Below are positions 1-10,639 of a stretch of DNA of 64,000 bases, piece by piece. Origin of the DNA: Dryocosmus kuriphilus. Taxonomy: Eukaryota > Arthropoda > Insecta > Hymenoptera > Cynipidae. The stretch lies in assembly GCA_038277395.1 (NCBI GenBank), contig CM076195.1:46189337-46253336 (forward strand), given 5' to 3'. Each line of letters begins with the position of its first letter. Position 1 is the first letter of the stretch. Both the position numbers and the translations under genes were made by a program. Under the pieces are notes generated by a model. It was given only the letters and a program-made list of their open reading frames with translations. It was not told the DNA's origin and searched no databases.

Positions 1-1
1 A

Positions 2-1873
2 ATTGTAAAGGATTTGGAGGTGAACATTTCCAAAATTCCACTAGATTCGAGGGATGAGTTTAGACATAAAATTCTTTCACTCACTTCCAACTATTTAAAA
101 ACTCCAAAAAATGTTTCACAAATTGATAGATTAATTAAAAAAAAACATTAAAGTTTCAAAAAAATTTTTTAAGAACAATAAGGACATTTTTGTTACAAGA
201 GCTGATAAGGGGAATGTCTCTGTCGTTCTTAAAAAATCTGATTATTATAACAGAATGAATACTTTGCTTGATGATTCAAAAACCTATGAAAAAGTTCTAA
301 CTAACCCTCTAAAAAAGTTACAACTTTCGACTTCTAAACTCTTGAACTCTTGGAATGTTAAAAGTTATTTGGGTAATAATATTAAAAAACTTCGTTGTCG
401 ACTACCAATACCAACTTTGCAAGGATGTATGGGTTACCAACGATACACAAAATTGACTTTCCTCTTCGTCCTGTTGTCTCGTACATTAATACTCCTACTT
501 ACTTTTTTGCTAAAATAATGAACAAGATTCTTTCCGACTCTATTCCAAAACCAAAATCATCAGTTAAAAATTCCATCTCTTTTCGAAATTCTATCAACAA
601 CATTATCATTCCAGATGATCATGTGTTCTTATCTTTGGATGTAACATCTCTTTTCACTAATATCCCACATGAGTTGGTATTAAGAAGTATAGATAACAAT
701 TGGCACCATATTAAAAAATGTACCAATATACGCATATCTGATTTTAAAGAAGGGATCTCTTTGTTAATGAACTCTACGTTTCTTCAGTTTAATAATGTTT
801 TTTATAAACAGAAATTCGGTACTCCTATGGGGTTACCCATTTCTGGGATTCTAGCTGATTTAATGATGCAGATTTTAGAGGAGGATGTTTTCAAAAAATT
901 GGATTATTCTATTCACTCCTATTTCAGATATGTGGACGATACGTTCTTGATTATTCCAAAAAACAAGATTCAGTATACAATTTCAATTTTTAACAGTTTC
1001 CATGAAAGGATCCAATTCACACATGAACTTGAAAATAATAAGTCTATCAATTTTATAAATTTGAAAATAATTAGGAATGATTCTAATGTGATCTTAACTA
1101 ATTAGTATAGGAAAGAGACGTATTCTGGTCGATTATTAAATTTTTTCTCGAATCACCCTCTCCAGCAAAAGATTGGAATAGTCAAGAATTTAGTCGATTC
1201 TGCAATTTTACTATCTGACTCGTCCTTTCATAATGAGAATTTAAAAGTTGTTAAAGAGATTCTTTTCTATAATAATTATCCTAACTTTTGTATTGACAAA
1301 TATACTAGACAAAGGGTTTTACAAATTTCTCATAGGAATAATAATTTAAATTCAACTCCACTTTCAACTTTTTTACCATGACAATATAAAGTCAGTTGTT
1401 TCGTTTAATTTTTACCCTGAGATCTCTTATCAGATTCGTAGACTTTGTTCTAATTTCAATATTAACACAGTTTTCAAAATCGATTCTAAACTTGATCAAA
1501 TTATTAGACTTGGAAAGGACTCTATTAATAAACTTGACCTGTCGTGTACAAACTAGAAGGTGCTTGTGGTAGAAACTACATAGGGCAGACAAAAAGATCT
1601 CTTCAAACTAGAAAGGATGAACATTTCAAAAATATTGGGCATTGTAGCCGAAACCATAGAGAAATTGCTAAACAAATTCATTCAGAACATAATGAGGACT
1701 TTTCAAATATCAATTGGGATAATATAAAAATCTTACATAAAGAATCCAACTTAAGCAAAAGACTTTTCATGGAAATGATTTACATTAAAAAAGAAGGTAT
1801 CAATGCCCTGAATAAGGTATCTGATTTGCAATTTTTTAATCCGGCGTATAATATGTTATTAAATTATTTTTAG
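2..1873 (+). pseudogene. Penelope-like RT / GIY-YIG endonuclease polyprotein, frameshifted
   Basis: The product would copy element RNA at a nick made by its own endonuclease. Reading starts in one frame (about 2-150), moves to a second containing ADKGNVSVVL (about 200-420), then to a 236-codon stretch (395-1105) with RT motifs: SLDVTSLFTNIP (first catalytic Asp), GTPMGLPISGILADL, and YVDD in SYFRYVDDTFLI. A stop at 1105 interrupts otherwise continuing sequence up to about 1380. The last segment, 1544-1873, carries GRNYIGQTKRSLQTR, the core of a GIY-YIG nuclease of the Penelope/Poseidon type. At least three frameshifts and one in-frame stop make it inactive. Family assignment is strong; the exact lineage is not resolved. 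Confidence 0.88.
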
Positions 1874-2589
1874 CTTCAATTGCGTTTGTGAATCACAATT
1901 ACTATAGGGTTATTTTTTAAATTTACCTCTATATACCCCGCTACATCATATGTACTGCCGTCATCATCTAACAATTTGTCTTCTTCCATCTTGCTTCTTC
2001 TCTAAATTCTACTGCAACGTCTCTTGGCTCAGTAAGGTCTTCACCATCAGGTGGTGAGGTACTGCTGTACCTTTACCATTATTTTGCATTTTCTTAATTG
2101 TTAGTTAATATCAAGTTCTTTATCAAATATAATGAACCAAAAAAATTTTCTCTTCATGTTTATCCACAAAAAAAAATGATCTCATTTTACATAAAGGTAT
2201 TTATTTCGTCTTTTTTCTAATCTGTTTCATAACCTAAAATGCTATCTTATTGGATCTTTAATTTGCATTCTGTATCACTTTTCAAAAAATAAGGTGGTTG
2301 ACTATGGTTTTTTCTGAGTGGCTGGATGGAATTATGACAATTTAGTCTTTTAATCTATTTATGAAAAATGTCTTGGAACGTACGATGTTGATTGGAATGT
2401 AAAGGATCTTCTCTCTGTTCATACGCATTACGAATGATGTGTTGTTTTTCAATTTTTGAAAAGTGTATTACACTGTTGTCATCAGTCTTTTTAGGTGAGT
2501 TTTTTCTTATTAAGATAATTTTTTATTAAAAATATTGTTACACTTATGTGTTTTCTCTTCTCCGTTGCTTATCTACTGTATATTTTTAA

Positions 2590-2645
2590 TTAGATTGTTT
2601 TCACCTGATAAGGTCAGTATACTGACGAAACGTTGTGATGAATTT
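2590..2645 (+). ncRNA. hammerhead-ribozyme-like motif in Penelope 3' region
   Basis: CTGATAAG at 2605 is followed by a perfect five-pair hairpin (GTCAG, TATA loop, CTGAC) and then GAAAC. This is the order of a hammerhead core: CUGAUGA, stem II, GAAA. The catalytic G8 position reads A here, and a clean stem III with cleavage site is not obvious, so activity is doubtful. Hammerhead motifs are known in Penelope-like pLTRs, which fits the element upstream. Confidence 0.5.
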
Positions 2646-2740
2646 TTGACTTGTATTAAAAATGTGGTCTGGATGAGTCGTCTTATTCTTGGCTTTTTGC
2701 CTATTTTACACATTTGCCGGACGTTAAATATTTACTGAGG

Positions 2741-2969
2741 ATTTTTTCATTCTTTCTTCGCTTTAAATATTATCTCAAAAGCTGTTCTATAATCCAGTTT
2801 AATGCTTTCATGACATCTTCAAAACCGTTATGAAATACATGCAAGCCACAAGTGCCTGTACCTAACAAAATACTGTGCCTATAGCCGGAGTGTCAAATAG
2901 CATGTGCTCTGATGACACATCGATCCGCTTTTGTAATATAATGTAAAACTGCCCAACAAAAAATTATTT
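2741..2969. other. unassigned AT-rich sequence
   Basis: No gene, repeat boundary or RNA fold could be supported here. It separates the Penelope remnant from a hAT-like end. Confidence 0.5.
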
Positions 2970-3094
2970 TCTCAAACGAAATAAAATTCCCGACAGTCAA
3001 GTGAATTCCCGCAATTTTCCCGATTTATTCCCATCACATAAAATTCCCGTCATTTGACCACTTTTTCCCGATTTCCCGACGAGTAGACACCCTG
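2970..3094 (-). repeat. hAT-like element end (CAGGGTGTCTAC type)
   Basis: Read on the minus strand from 3094 the sequence starts CAGGGTGTCTACTCG and is then rich in CGGGAA words. The same start with CCCGG-rich sequence occurs on the plus strand at 23516. This terminus type is common at hAT element ends. The partner end was not found, so this is treated as a fragment. Confidence 0.5.
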
Positions 3095-4178
3095 CAAAAT
3101 GACCCCGCTCCCGCCCAGCGTGCCATATATGGCACGGGCTACGTCTCAACGTAACGGATCTGCGAAAGAATTTAGGTACAGGTTACATAAATTGTGTCGA
3201 AAAACATACACAAAAATCGTCGCGTTTGGAGAAAAAAAAATCTTGGTTGGATTCAGGTTAACCTACACACTGAGTACATTCTTAGGGAGATTAATAGGGT
3301 ATTAGGATTCGGGTGTCGACTACATCGAGCTGTGTGATAAATCTGAGTTATAAACTTTGAAAGACCGCAGTCTATAACATTTATATTAAAACTAATAAAA
3401 GATTACTTTGATAGTCTCTATTTACTTGCTCAGATCCCTTTCTCAGTTTCTTAATTTCATAGCCGTTCTGCGGCCCCTTTCAATCTCCAGAGCTCAAAGC
3501 GAAACACATCAATCTTTAGAATGTGTGATTAGATAAATAAAATCAGCAGTAAATGCAATGCACCTTGTGACATGTTATCCATGTCAATAACGAGCTTTCT
3601 AACTGCCGTCGAGGCCCATGTGAAGTAGGCAATAAAACTCTAATATATAACCTAACCAAATGATTACTCTGTCGCTCCGATTAGTAAAATCTATGTGCAA
3701 ATAGTTTTAAGTATCTTGTAATTGGTCGAAAGACTGTTGGACTGATAAATAAATGAAATGAAATGAAATGAACTGCTAAGAAAAATATTTTTTAAATTTA
3801 TAAATACAATATGGCAATCGATGCGTCTCGAAGACGCGAACAAATACATCAGATATAGTATTGTTTCTTCAAAAAATTCTAAACGCAAAAAAAATCACTT
3901 CTAATCGCCCGATCTAACAAAAAATCTTATTATCAGACCTGGACATGAATTAGAACTCCGATGTGAAAACATCAAAAATGTACAGAACAAAAACATGCTC
4001 AGACATTTTTTAAAAATTGCATTTTTGAGTCCCTGGTGTGGAATTAATCGAAATGTCAAAAAAGAGATTCGAAAATTTATATCATTCCAAACCTCCCTTT
4101 GTTAGAAAGCAAAACATATACACAAAATTTAGAATAATAAATAAAATGGGAGTACTTTTTGAAGTGAGACGTCTCGCC
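3095..4178. other. unassigned intergenic sequence
   Basis: Short open frames occur but none has recognisable protein features. No confident repeat structure was seen apart from a short run of AATGA repeats near 3750. Confidence 0.4.
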
Positions 4179-4427
4179 TTACACTGGATGCGATGCGGGG
4201 CGATGGCGTGCGATGCATTGCGAGAAACACAAAGTCCAGCAGAGGCGCTTATTTTGAACGGGAGCGGCCTCCTGGTGTTTACACTACGAGCGTAGCGGAG
4301 CGGTTTTTAGTGGCTCCGAGCGAGTGGTATCGCATGCTCGCAAGATAGTTTGTATTCTGGTGTGAATACGCGTCCGCATCGCTTTGGAAGTATCGCACGC
4401 CATCGCCCCGTATCGCATCCAGTGTAA
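4179..4427. mobile_element. MITE with ~36-bp terminal inverted repeats
   Basis: TTACACTGGATGCGATGCGG at 4179 continues as gcgatggcgtgcgat, and its reverse complement ends at 4427 with one or two differences. The interior is rich in agcgg/gagcg words and has another ttacactacg-like word near 4280. Length is about 250 bp and there is no coding capacity. The target duplication is not clear, so the superfamily is left open. Confidence 0.65.
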
Positions 4428-4722
4428 ACAAAGCTTTATAGTTGTCTGCCAACTGAGGGACCTCTTCTCTAACCAAGGCTGGTTGCCATACCTAGCCTAG
4501 GCTTTCTTCCCGACGACGAATCGCTGCGCAAACACGCCGCCATTCAATTGTGCACATCCGAATTAGAGTTCAATAAACACACCACGGTTTCCTTGTTCCC
4601 CGATCACGGATCCTTGCTGACATACCAGAAAATCCGATCCAACCAAAATCAGCAGGCATACCTACTGTCACCGGTTGGTTTCCCCATCCTAGTGTTACGT
4701 TACAAATTCTATATCCCTAACC

Positions 4723-5206
4723 CAGCGATTCTCAAACTTTTTTTGGCGTTTTTTGACCATGACAGGGTTTTCTACCTGCCATTTTTTTTCGCTGCACATT
4801 TACCCCCAGCGGGTCCCTGAGCTACCGATGGACTTACGAGAGGAACGGTCGGTCAGGTCGTGCGGCCTTCTCATTGTTATAAGATTAGAGTCGCTAGACA
4901 AAAATGAAGATTTGATAAAATAGTAATAAATTGGATTTTTATAGGCCGCATCAACTTCGTTATATTATTATGAGAAAATTAATAAAAAAATGGTAAAAAT
5001 CGATTAATATCTTAAATCCCATTTGAGTTAGTATACTTTTATATACACTGACTGAGAGTTCCCTCTGCGCGCTCGCCTGCACGTCTCGAATGGTCGAATG
5101 GTGGGGACTGCCCGCGACTCTGGCATTACCCGGTCGGCTTAGGAAGGCTGCAGCCCCTGCCACCGGTAGGCGACCCGACCGTGGTTACTAGACTGTGGAA
5201 TCGCTG
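4723..5206. mobile_element. hAT-type MITE with 8-bp target duplication
   Basis: The left end reads CAGCGATTCTCAAACTTTTT, a typical hAT terminus. The right end, read inward, is CAGCGATTCCACAG. The 8 bp CCCTAACC occurs directly before the left end (4715-4722) and directly after the right end (5207-5214), as expected of a hAT insertion. The 484-bp interior encodes nothing recognisable. Confidence 0.8.
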
Positions 5207-5219
5207 CCCTAACCTATAA

Positions 5220-5236
5220 CCCCCCCCCCCCCCCCC
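5220..5236 (+). repeat. poly-C tract
   Basis: A run of 17 C lies just outside the right target duplication of the hAT MITE. Confidence 0.9.
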
Positions 5237-5667
5237 TTCCACCCAGAGATCACTGTCTCTCTCGGGCTTCCATATCTGTCGTTGTTATACGCGCCTTAAG
5301 CGCTATAGTAGGAAGCAATCAACAAAATTAACAATATACTTAAAAATAAATAGTCTTGCTAAGTTGATTCCCTCTTCTATAAAGACACTCGCTTCATCCG
5401 ATAAGTAATTATATTTAGTCTTTAATGTGAACCGCCTCGTAAGTGCCAATTGCAGGAAAGTTAGACACCGTCTTTTTCGCGGGGTGGACATATCCACAAA
5501 CCAACCTGTACACACCGTGGCAAGGATGCGTTCCCTTCACGCCGGCGGAACGGCAGAGCTGGGTGAAGGTATAAGCCGCTAGAACAGCGCTAGTGCGATA
5601 GACGCGCGCATCTCCCATCGCTCGACTCTGCCCTTCCACCGGCAGTCACGTGCGAAGCCTGCGAGGA

Positions 5668-5850
5668 GTGGTGCTTATAAGGCGGTGCACGAGCGCAAAT
5701 CGTCAGATCTTCTTGGCGGCTTTGAGCTTCTCGGTCGCCTAGGAACCCACTGCGGCTTTAAGCTTCTCGGTCGCAGTTTAGGCGCAGCTTCGAGCTTCTC
5801 GGTTGTTAGCCTAAGTAACTAGTGTACAAGGTGTCCAATAAAACACACTC
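5668..5850 (+). promoter_or_regulatory. TATA/initiator promoter with AATAAA signal
   Basis: GCTTATAAGG near 5673 is followed about 30 bp later by TCAGATCT, an arthropod-like initiator. The word AGCTTCTCGGT(C/T)G occurs three times between 5725 and 5805, and AATAAA lies near 5837. The spacing fits polymerase II start and polyadenylation inside one LTR. Confidence 0.4.
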
Positions 5851-5887
5851 CTCCCAGAATGGTGGTGAGTTTTTTCTTGATACCTTA

Positions 5888-6178
5888 ACGTTAGGTCAGG
5901 TAGGCGGCATACTGGCTACCGCGACATAGCGCCTCGAGTCATCTCGGCGCTCCCTTTCCTTCCCCTGTCCGATAGCCGGCATTCTGGCTATCACCCGTGT
6001 CACCCGGGTCACTAGGAGTCTCCTTCCCAAAATTGCTTGTGCGTTCCGGATAATGCTTAGGTCAGGTAGGCGGCATGCTGACTACCGCGACAAGGCGTCT
6101 CGAGTCATCTCGGCGCTACCTTTACCCCCCTTCCTTCCCCTGACCGATAGCCGGCATACTGGCTATCACCCGTGTCGC
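5888..6178 (+). repeat. two direct repeats, ~168-bp spacing
   Basis: Two copies of about 120 bp both contain TTAGGTCAGGTAGGCGGCAT, CTCGAGTCATCTCGGCGCT and a CCGATAGCCGGCAT...CTGGCTATCACCCGTGT segment. They start near 5890 and 6058. A shorter echo (AGCTGGCATACTGGCTAAC) occurs near 6290. Confidence 0.75.
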
Positions 6179-6420
6179 CTTACGCATTTCCGGTAGCATA
6201 AAATCACTCCCCTTCACGTTCAATCGGATCTAAAAACACCCCGCCGTGAACCGGCTCCACCACCCTTTCAATCTCCCCGCGTCGCAGATTAGCTGGCATA
6301 CTGGCTAACTCTGCCGCCCGTATCTCTTTCTCTGATCCGCGACGTCTTGAGTCAACGAAATTTCTGCATCGTATCTCACAGGTGTTTTGAGCCTCTCTCA
6401 CTCTCACCTACGGTGCAAAC

Positions 6421-6689
6421 AACCCCAAGATATTACCTTCACTGCTAATCAAAGTATCGATACCCCTTTATACAAATAAGGACCTACATACACATATATA
6501 GATGGTTATATATAAATATTCCCCAAGTAGGTTCGTATTATCGGGCTGTGTACCTGCTACGGAACAGAAAATTTCCCAATTACTAGAAAGTGAGGAGTGT
6601 AACAAACTGGCAGAAAAAGATGGCTCCTTAGACTTTATCATAAAATTACACTCCAGAGCCTCTATTCTTGCTCGAAAATTGACAGTTTC
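6421..6689. other. unassigned sequence
   Basis: The single 77-codon open frame here has no recognisable motif and ends inside the adjacent inverted repeat. No functional call is supported. Confidence 0.4.
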
Positions 6690-8195
6690 TACAATGGGGC
6701 GGAGTGAAAATGATCAAAATAATTGGATTATTTGAGCTGAGTGCAAAAAATTTGTGGGTTATGATCCGAAAAAGGTAAAAAAAAAAAATCTGCCGGTACA
6801 TTTGTGCATCCCCCACATTTATGCACAGGCCTTTTAAAATTAAAGACGAAACAACTGACCAGTGTAATTTGGTAATTTTTCGTTAAAGCTCCTTCCTCTT
6901 TAACAAATACAATCTCATCACATGTCTCGCGCTTCGCATTCAATTGAAGTTTGTCCAAAACGTGAAAATTGTTTTTGCATACTTGAGCTGAACAATGGAA
7001 TTTTTTATTTTTAAGCACATTTTTCATGATTGAAACAAAAGCTATGTAAAACTTGCCTTTTTAACATTTTTTTTGTATCTCACATAGTTTGACGAGAAAA
7101 TCCAATTCTTAATTTTTATTAATAACATTGTTCACGATTAAAACAAAAATTATGCGTCTTATCAAAGAATGGTCGAAAGAAAATTTGGATATCTTTTATA
7201 GATGAACAACTTTGTCTTCTTAACACTTCTTTTGTAGCTAGCATAGTTTTGAAATTTTTCTCGTATCTTGCATAGTTAGGCCGCCAAATGGATTTTTTAA
7301 AAAAAAGCAATTTCGATGGATAAAATCAGGACCATTGGTCAAAAATAGTTGGTTAAAGAACTTGTTCTTTCTTTTCAGGGTTTAAGAAAGTCTGCCAAAG
7401 CATAATCCAATCAGATGATTCTTTCGAAACTAACAGATAACGACAATGACGACAGACACCAAAGTAAAATCCGTTTTTTCTGAATCGGTGAGTCCTAAAA
7501 CGTCGAGATTTGATGAAATCGGCAAGTCAATTTTCACACAAAAAAAACTTAATCGGTTAATATCTTCTGTTCTTCTTTTTTTTATTTGAAAATTCAGATT
7601 CTTGAAAATACAAAATACAATTTTTTTTGTTCAATTAAAAATTTTTATAAAATGTGCAAAAACATGCTTTTTTATTGACTTATATGCACAGGTTTTGGAA
7701 AAAGTTCCCTATGTCGAATCTGAAATTTTTTCAGCTTGAACCATAGAAACACACTGTGATTTTGCGGAAAAAAATTTATTTAGTGGTGTTTAAAATGCTC
7801 CAAAATTACGAAAAAAAAAAAACGCGTTTCTTTGGTAAAAGTTGAAGAAATTTCAGGTTCGACAAATTAAATTTTTTTCCAAAATGTGTGCATATAATGC
7901 AATACAAAAAAAACATGTATTCTGAACACTTTCAAAAAAATTTTTATTGAGCAAATTCTTTTTTAATTTCTATTTTTTTATTATTGTTCACTAGCAAAAA
8001 CTGTACATGCAAAAAAATTTCCATAATTTTGGAACCAATAGGAAACTTTTTTGAATTATCAAAAATCTGAATTTTGAAATAAAAAAAGAGAACATAAGAT
8101 ATTAATCGATTTCAAATTTTTTTTTACTTTTTTCGAATCCCAACCCACAAATTTTTTTCACTCAGCTAAAATGATTCGAATAATTTGATAATTTT
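6690..8195. mobile_element. non-coding element with inverted ends (GAGCTGAG family)
   Basis: About 85 bp at 6700-6785 (with ttgAGCTGAGTGcaaaaaatttgtgggtt) recurs inverted at 8105-8190. Related ends occur inverted to each other at 35770 and 36500, so this is a dispersed family. The interior is very AT-rich. The part at about 7840-8090 resembles 27870-28080. No protein is encoded. Confidence 0.55.
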
Positions 8196-8544
8196 CCATT
8201 GAGAAACGTATCTTAAAAAATTAATTTGAGCTTATAATTTATACCGCTAGAGGGTATAAAAATTTCAACTCTTTCGAACATAACCTTAAAATGTCGTCCT
8301 AACAATTTACGTCCTGAACGCTTTTTCATAGAAGTGTGTATACTTACACCGTTGTGCATGGCTCTAAAAATTTACATAATTTCACGATGTAAAATGACAT
8401 CACATCAACATCAGTCATAGGTAAGTTACTTTTTCAAAGTAGCTAGTTACCCTTAATCACGAAAAAAGTAACTAGTAACGTTACAGGAAAATAATAATTA
8501 TCGCTTATTTCTACCTGTATTCTTTAGTGGTGACTAATATATTC
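8196..8544. other. unassigned AT-rich sequence
   Basis: This holds a short gtaactagttac-type motif around 8425-8490 that resembles one at 31910-32060. Nothing else is supported. Confidence 0.35.
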
Positions 8545-9282
8545 CAGGCGCCATATAAAAAATCGTGTATAAATTGATACCTAAAATCTGACTGTGGATT
8601 CTTGTAGTGTTGGCATTTAGAACAAAAGCCTATATATTTTGAGTTGAATTTTTTGGAACCACTGTATGTATAAATACTCAATAAAGGCAGCAAAACCCGG
8701 TCTATTGTTCATTGCAGCAAACTTATTCGTTTGACAGAAAAAAAGTTACGTCAAAAAATGTATGGATTAGAAAGATCTACAAAGTGGCTGGCCGTACGTT
8801 GAGATTCGTTCACTTAAAAGAAAAAAAATTAAAAGCATCCAAAATCACTTTTTTCCAAGAAGCAATTATTTGTGCAATAATCAAGTAAAAACATTTAAAC
8901 ATTCAGAAAATATGTCCCTTGTCACACTTAAAAAGTGTGCAAAATTTCAGCCCAAAATAATTCTCAGATTTCCCAAAAAGTCATTTGATATTAAAAAAGC
9001 TACTTTTTGTCTGCTCAATTTGAGCTATGTTCAGCCAATTGTATATCAACTCAAGTTTGTGCTTTTACTCAAAAGTGTTGCACTGTCAAGTAATCGTAGG
9101 GGCAAAGCGGCTTTTTAAAATTAAATTGCATAAAAGTGGCTTCGAAAAGATGGTAAGTTTTTTGACATTAACAAATTAACTAACTACGTCAATTTTCACT
9201 TTATGAATTCGGGGTTAAAGCCATTCGAAAGGTGCTATTTTTCCACAAGTCTGTCTACAAAAAAATAATTTTTTTTTTGTCA

Positions 9283-9313
<31 letters not shown>

Positions 9314-9395
9314 GGTATTTTTTGAAGAAATTACTTTTGCTGCAATTTTAAATATATAAAGCTCAAATTTTAACGAAGTATGGAATAAGAGGTTT
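8545..9395 (+). repeat. ~850-bp dispersed repeat, copy 1
   Basis: This stretch matches 21140-21985 in reverse orientation almost end to end. Shared blocks include ATTCGTTCACTTAAAAG-like, CACTTTATGAATTCGGGGTT and AAAGCTCAAATTTTAACGAA words in the same order. No convincing protein is encoded. This copy contains a 29-bp G run that the other lacks. Confidence 0.75.
9287..9315 (+). repeat. poly-G tract, 29 bp
   Basis: An uninterrupted run of 29 G lies inside the dispersed repeat. Its length may be affected by sequencing or assembly. Confidence 0.9.
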
Positions 9396-9689
9396 ACTAA
9401 TTATCATAAAATTTACGAGGCAAAACATTTTAATTTTACTGTTGATAATCGTAACTGAATATTGGAAATCGGTCGACGCAGTCCATGGACACGTAGGAGG
9501 AAAGCCGCTGTCATCTGCGGAGTTTCACACCGCAATTGAATTCGCGCGTTCAAATTGAAAAGAGTTAGAATATCTTAGCAAGAAATAGACGTGTTACAAA
9601 TTGATGTCATATTTTTCGACCAAGATTGTATTCATAAGATGGTGGTAAGTTTTTTGGTTTATTGGTCATTCTATTAACATGTAAAATAC

Positions 9690-9745
9690 AACGACGTTTC
9701 GCCCAATTTTCGCAAGGCCTCATTAGGTTAATGGATACCCCATTT
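9690..9745 (-). ncRNA. hammerhead-like motif, left arm
   Basis: On the minus strand CTAATGAG is followed by GCC..GGGC stem II strands and GAAACG. It is the inverted partner of the motif at 9988. The invariant G5 reads A, so this copy is probably inactive. Confidence 0.4.
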
Positions 9746-9974
9746 TGGATTGCCTATATAAGAGTTTATTCTACGGAATGCGATCGACGAGGTTAGTTAA
9801 AACTGCGCGGGTAGATTAGTTTGACGTTGTAATTTTTAAATTACTTAGTGTAAATTAGTGGCTTTAATTAAATTTCTATACCCATAGCTCAAATTTTGGA
9901 TGTCTGTTCAGTATTAACTAACCTCGTCGATTGCGTTCCGTAGAATAAACTCTTATATAGACAATCCAAAATGG

Positions 9975-10060
9975 GGTATCCATTAACCTGATGAGGCCTT
10001 AAGAAGAGTGGGCGAAACGTTGTTGTCTTTAACACGTTAATAAAGTGACCAATAAACCAA
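9975..10060 (+). ncRNA. hammerhead-like motif, right arm
   Basis: CTGATGAG at 9988 is followed by GCC, an 11- to 12-nt loop, GGGC and GAAACGTTG. Upstream ATTAAC can pair with downstream GTTAAT as stem I, or a shorter stem I with a two-pair stem III can form. All core nucleotides match the hammerhead consensus, and stem II is imperfect. Confidence 0.55.
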
Positions 10061-10639
10061 AAAACTTACCATCATCTTATAGACGTATTACGATGTTTTT
10101 TATTTTAATTTGGGCTAGCTTTTGGTACTGGTTAAAATCTGTTGATGGCTTCTCAAAAAATTATATCCACCCTGCCAACACAAAATGACTGAAAAATGGC
10201 TGAGAAATGTCAGAGCCAGTTATTTTTTAGTTATTTTTACTTGAGGTTATTCTGGTAGCAGTTTTTGAAAAAGGATGTATGGTTTTATAATATCTGCCAA
10301 CCCTATTTCACTGGAATGCGTGCCGGCAGAGGTTTTTTTTTTGCTCAAAAGCAGGTTATAATTAAAAAATTTTTTTAAATTAAATTTTTACAATTAGCGG
10401 TTTGAAAACAGGATATTTAGAATTTACAAGTTTCCAGGATTCTAGACATATGTAATTTATTAGGAAATCTTCAAAATTCCAATAAGTTTAATTTATGAAA
10501 CAACATATTTTCGAAATGATTTCTTGTAAAGTTTTCAGCTTTTTTAGACAAATTAGATACGCCTAGAATCGCAAAAGCGTGATTCCAAGTATCCTATTTC
10601 CAAATCGATAATTGCAAAATAATTTCCTTTTAATTTGAT

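Larger units (their letters stand above)
1..2740 (+). mobile_element. Penelope-like retroelement, 5' cut by window edge
   Basis: The body is a decayed reverse transcriptase followed by a GIY-YIG endonuclease, the order that defines Penelope-like elements. Coding similarity runs to 1873. The AT-rich stretch from there to about 2740 has no coding signal but ends in a hammerhead-like fold near 2605, as known for Penelope pLTRs. The 5' end lies outside the window and the 3' boundary is approximate. Confidence 0.85.
5430..6420 (+). mobile_element. GC-rich LTR-like block with leader repeats
   Basis: This stretch is far more GC-rich than its surroundings. It contains a TATA-like box, an initiator-like site and an AATAAA signal in the order of an LTR, followed by a directly repeated leader-like region. 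No gag or pol sequence and no matching second LTR were found. A solo LTR with part of an untranslated leader is my best reading; a decayed host promoter is the alternative. Confidence 0.35.
9600..10079. mobile_element. inverted pair of Penelope-type pLTR fragments
   Basis: The block starts near GATGGTGGTAAGTTTTTTGG and ends with its near-perfect reverse complement. Two arms of about 170 bp face each other around a short centre near 9800-9900. Each arm carries a hammerhead-like core. The flanks share an atagacgt(g/a)tta word (about 9585 and 10081), consistent with a target duplication. Inverted terminal copies are typical of Penelope-like elements. No RT remains. Confidence 0.55.
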
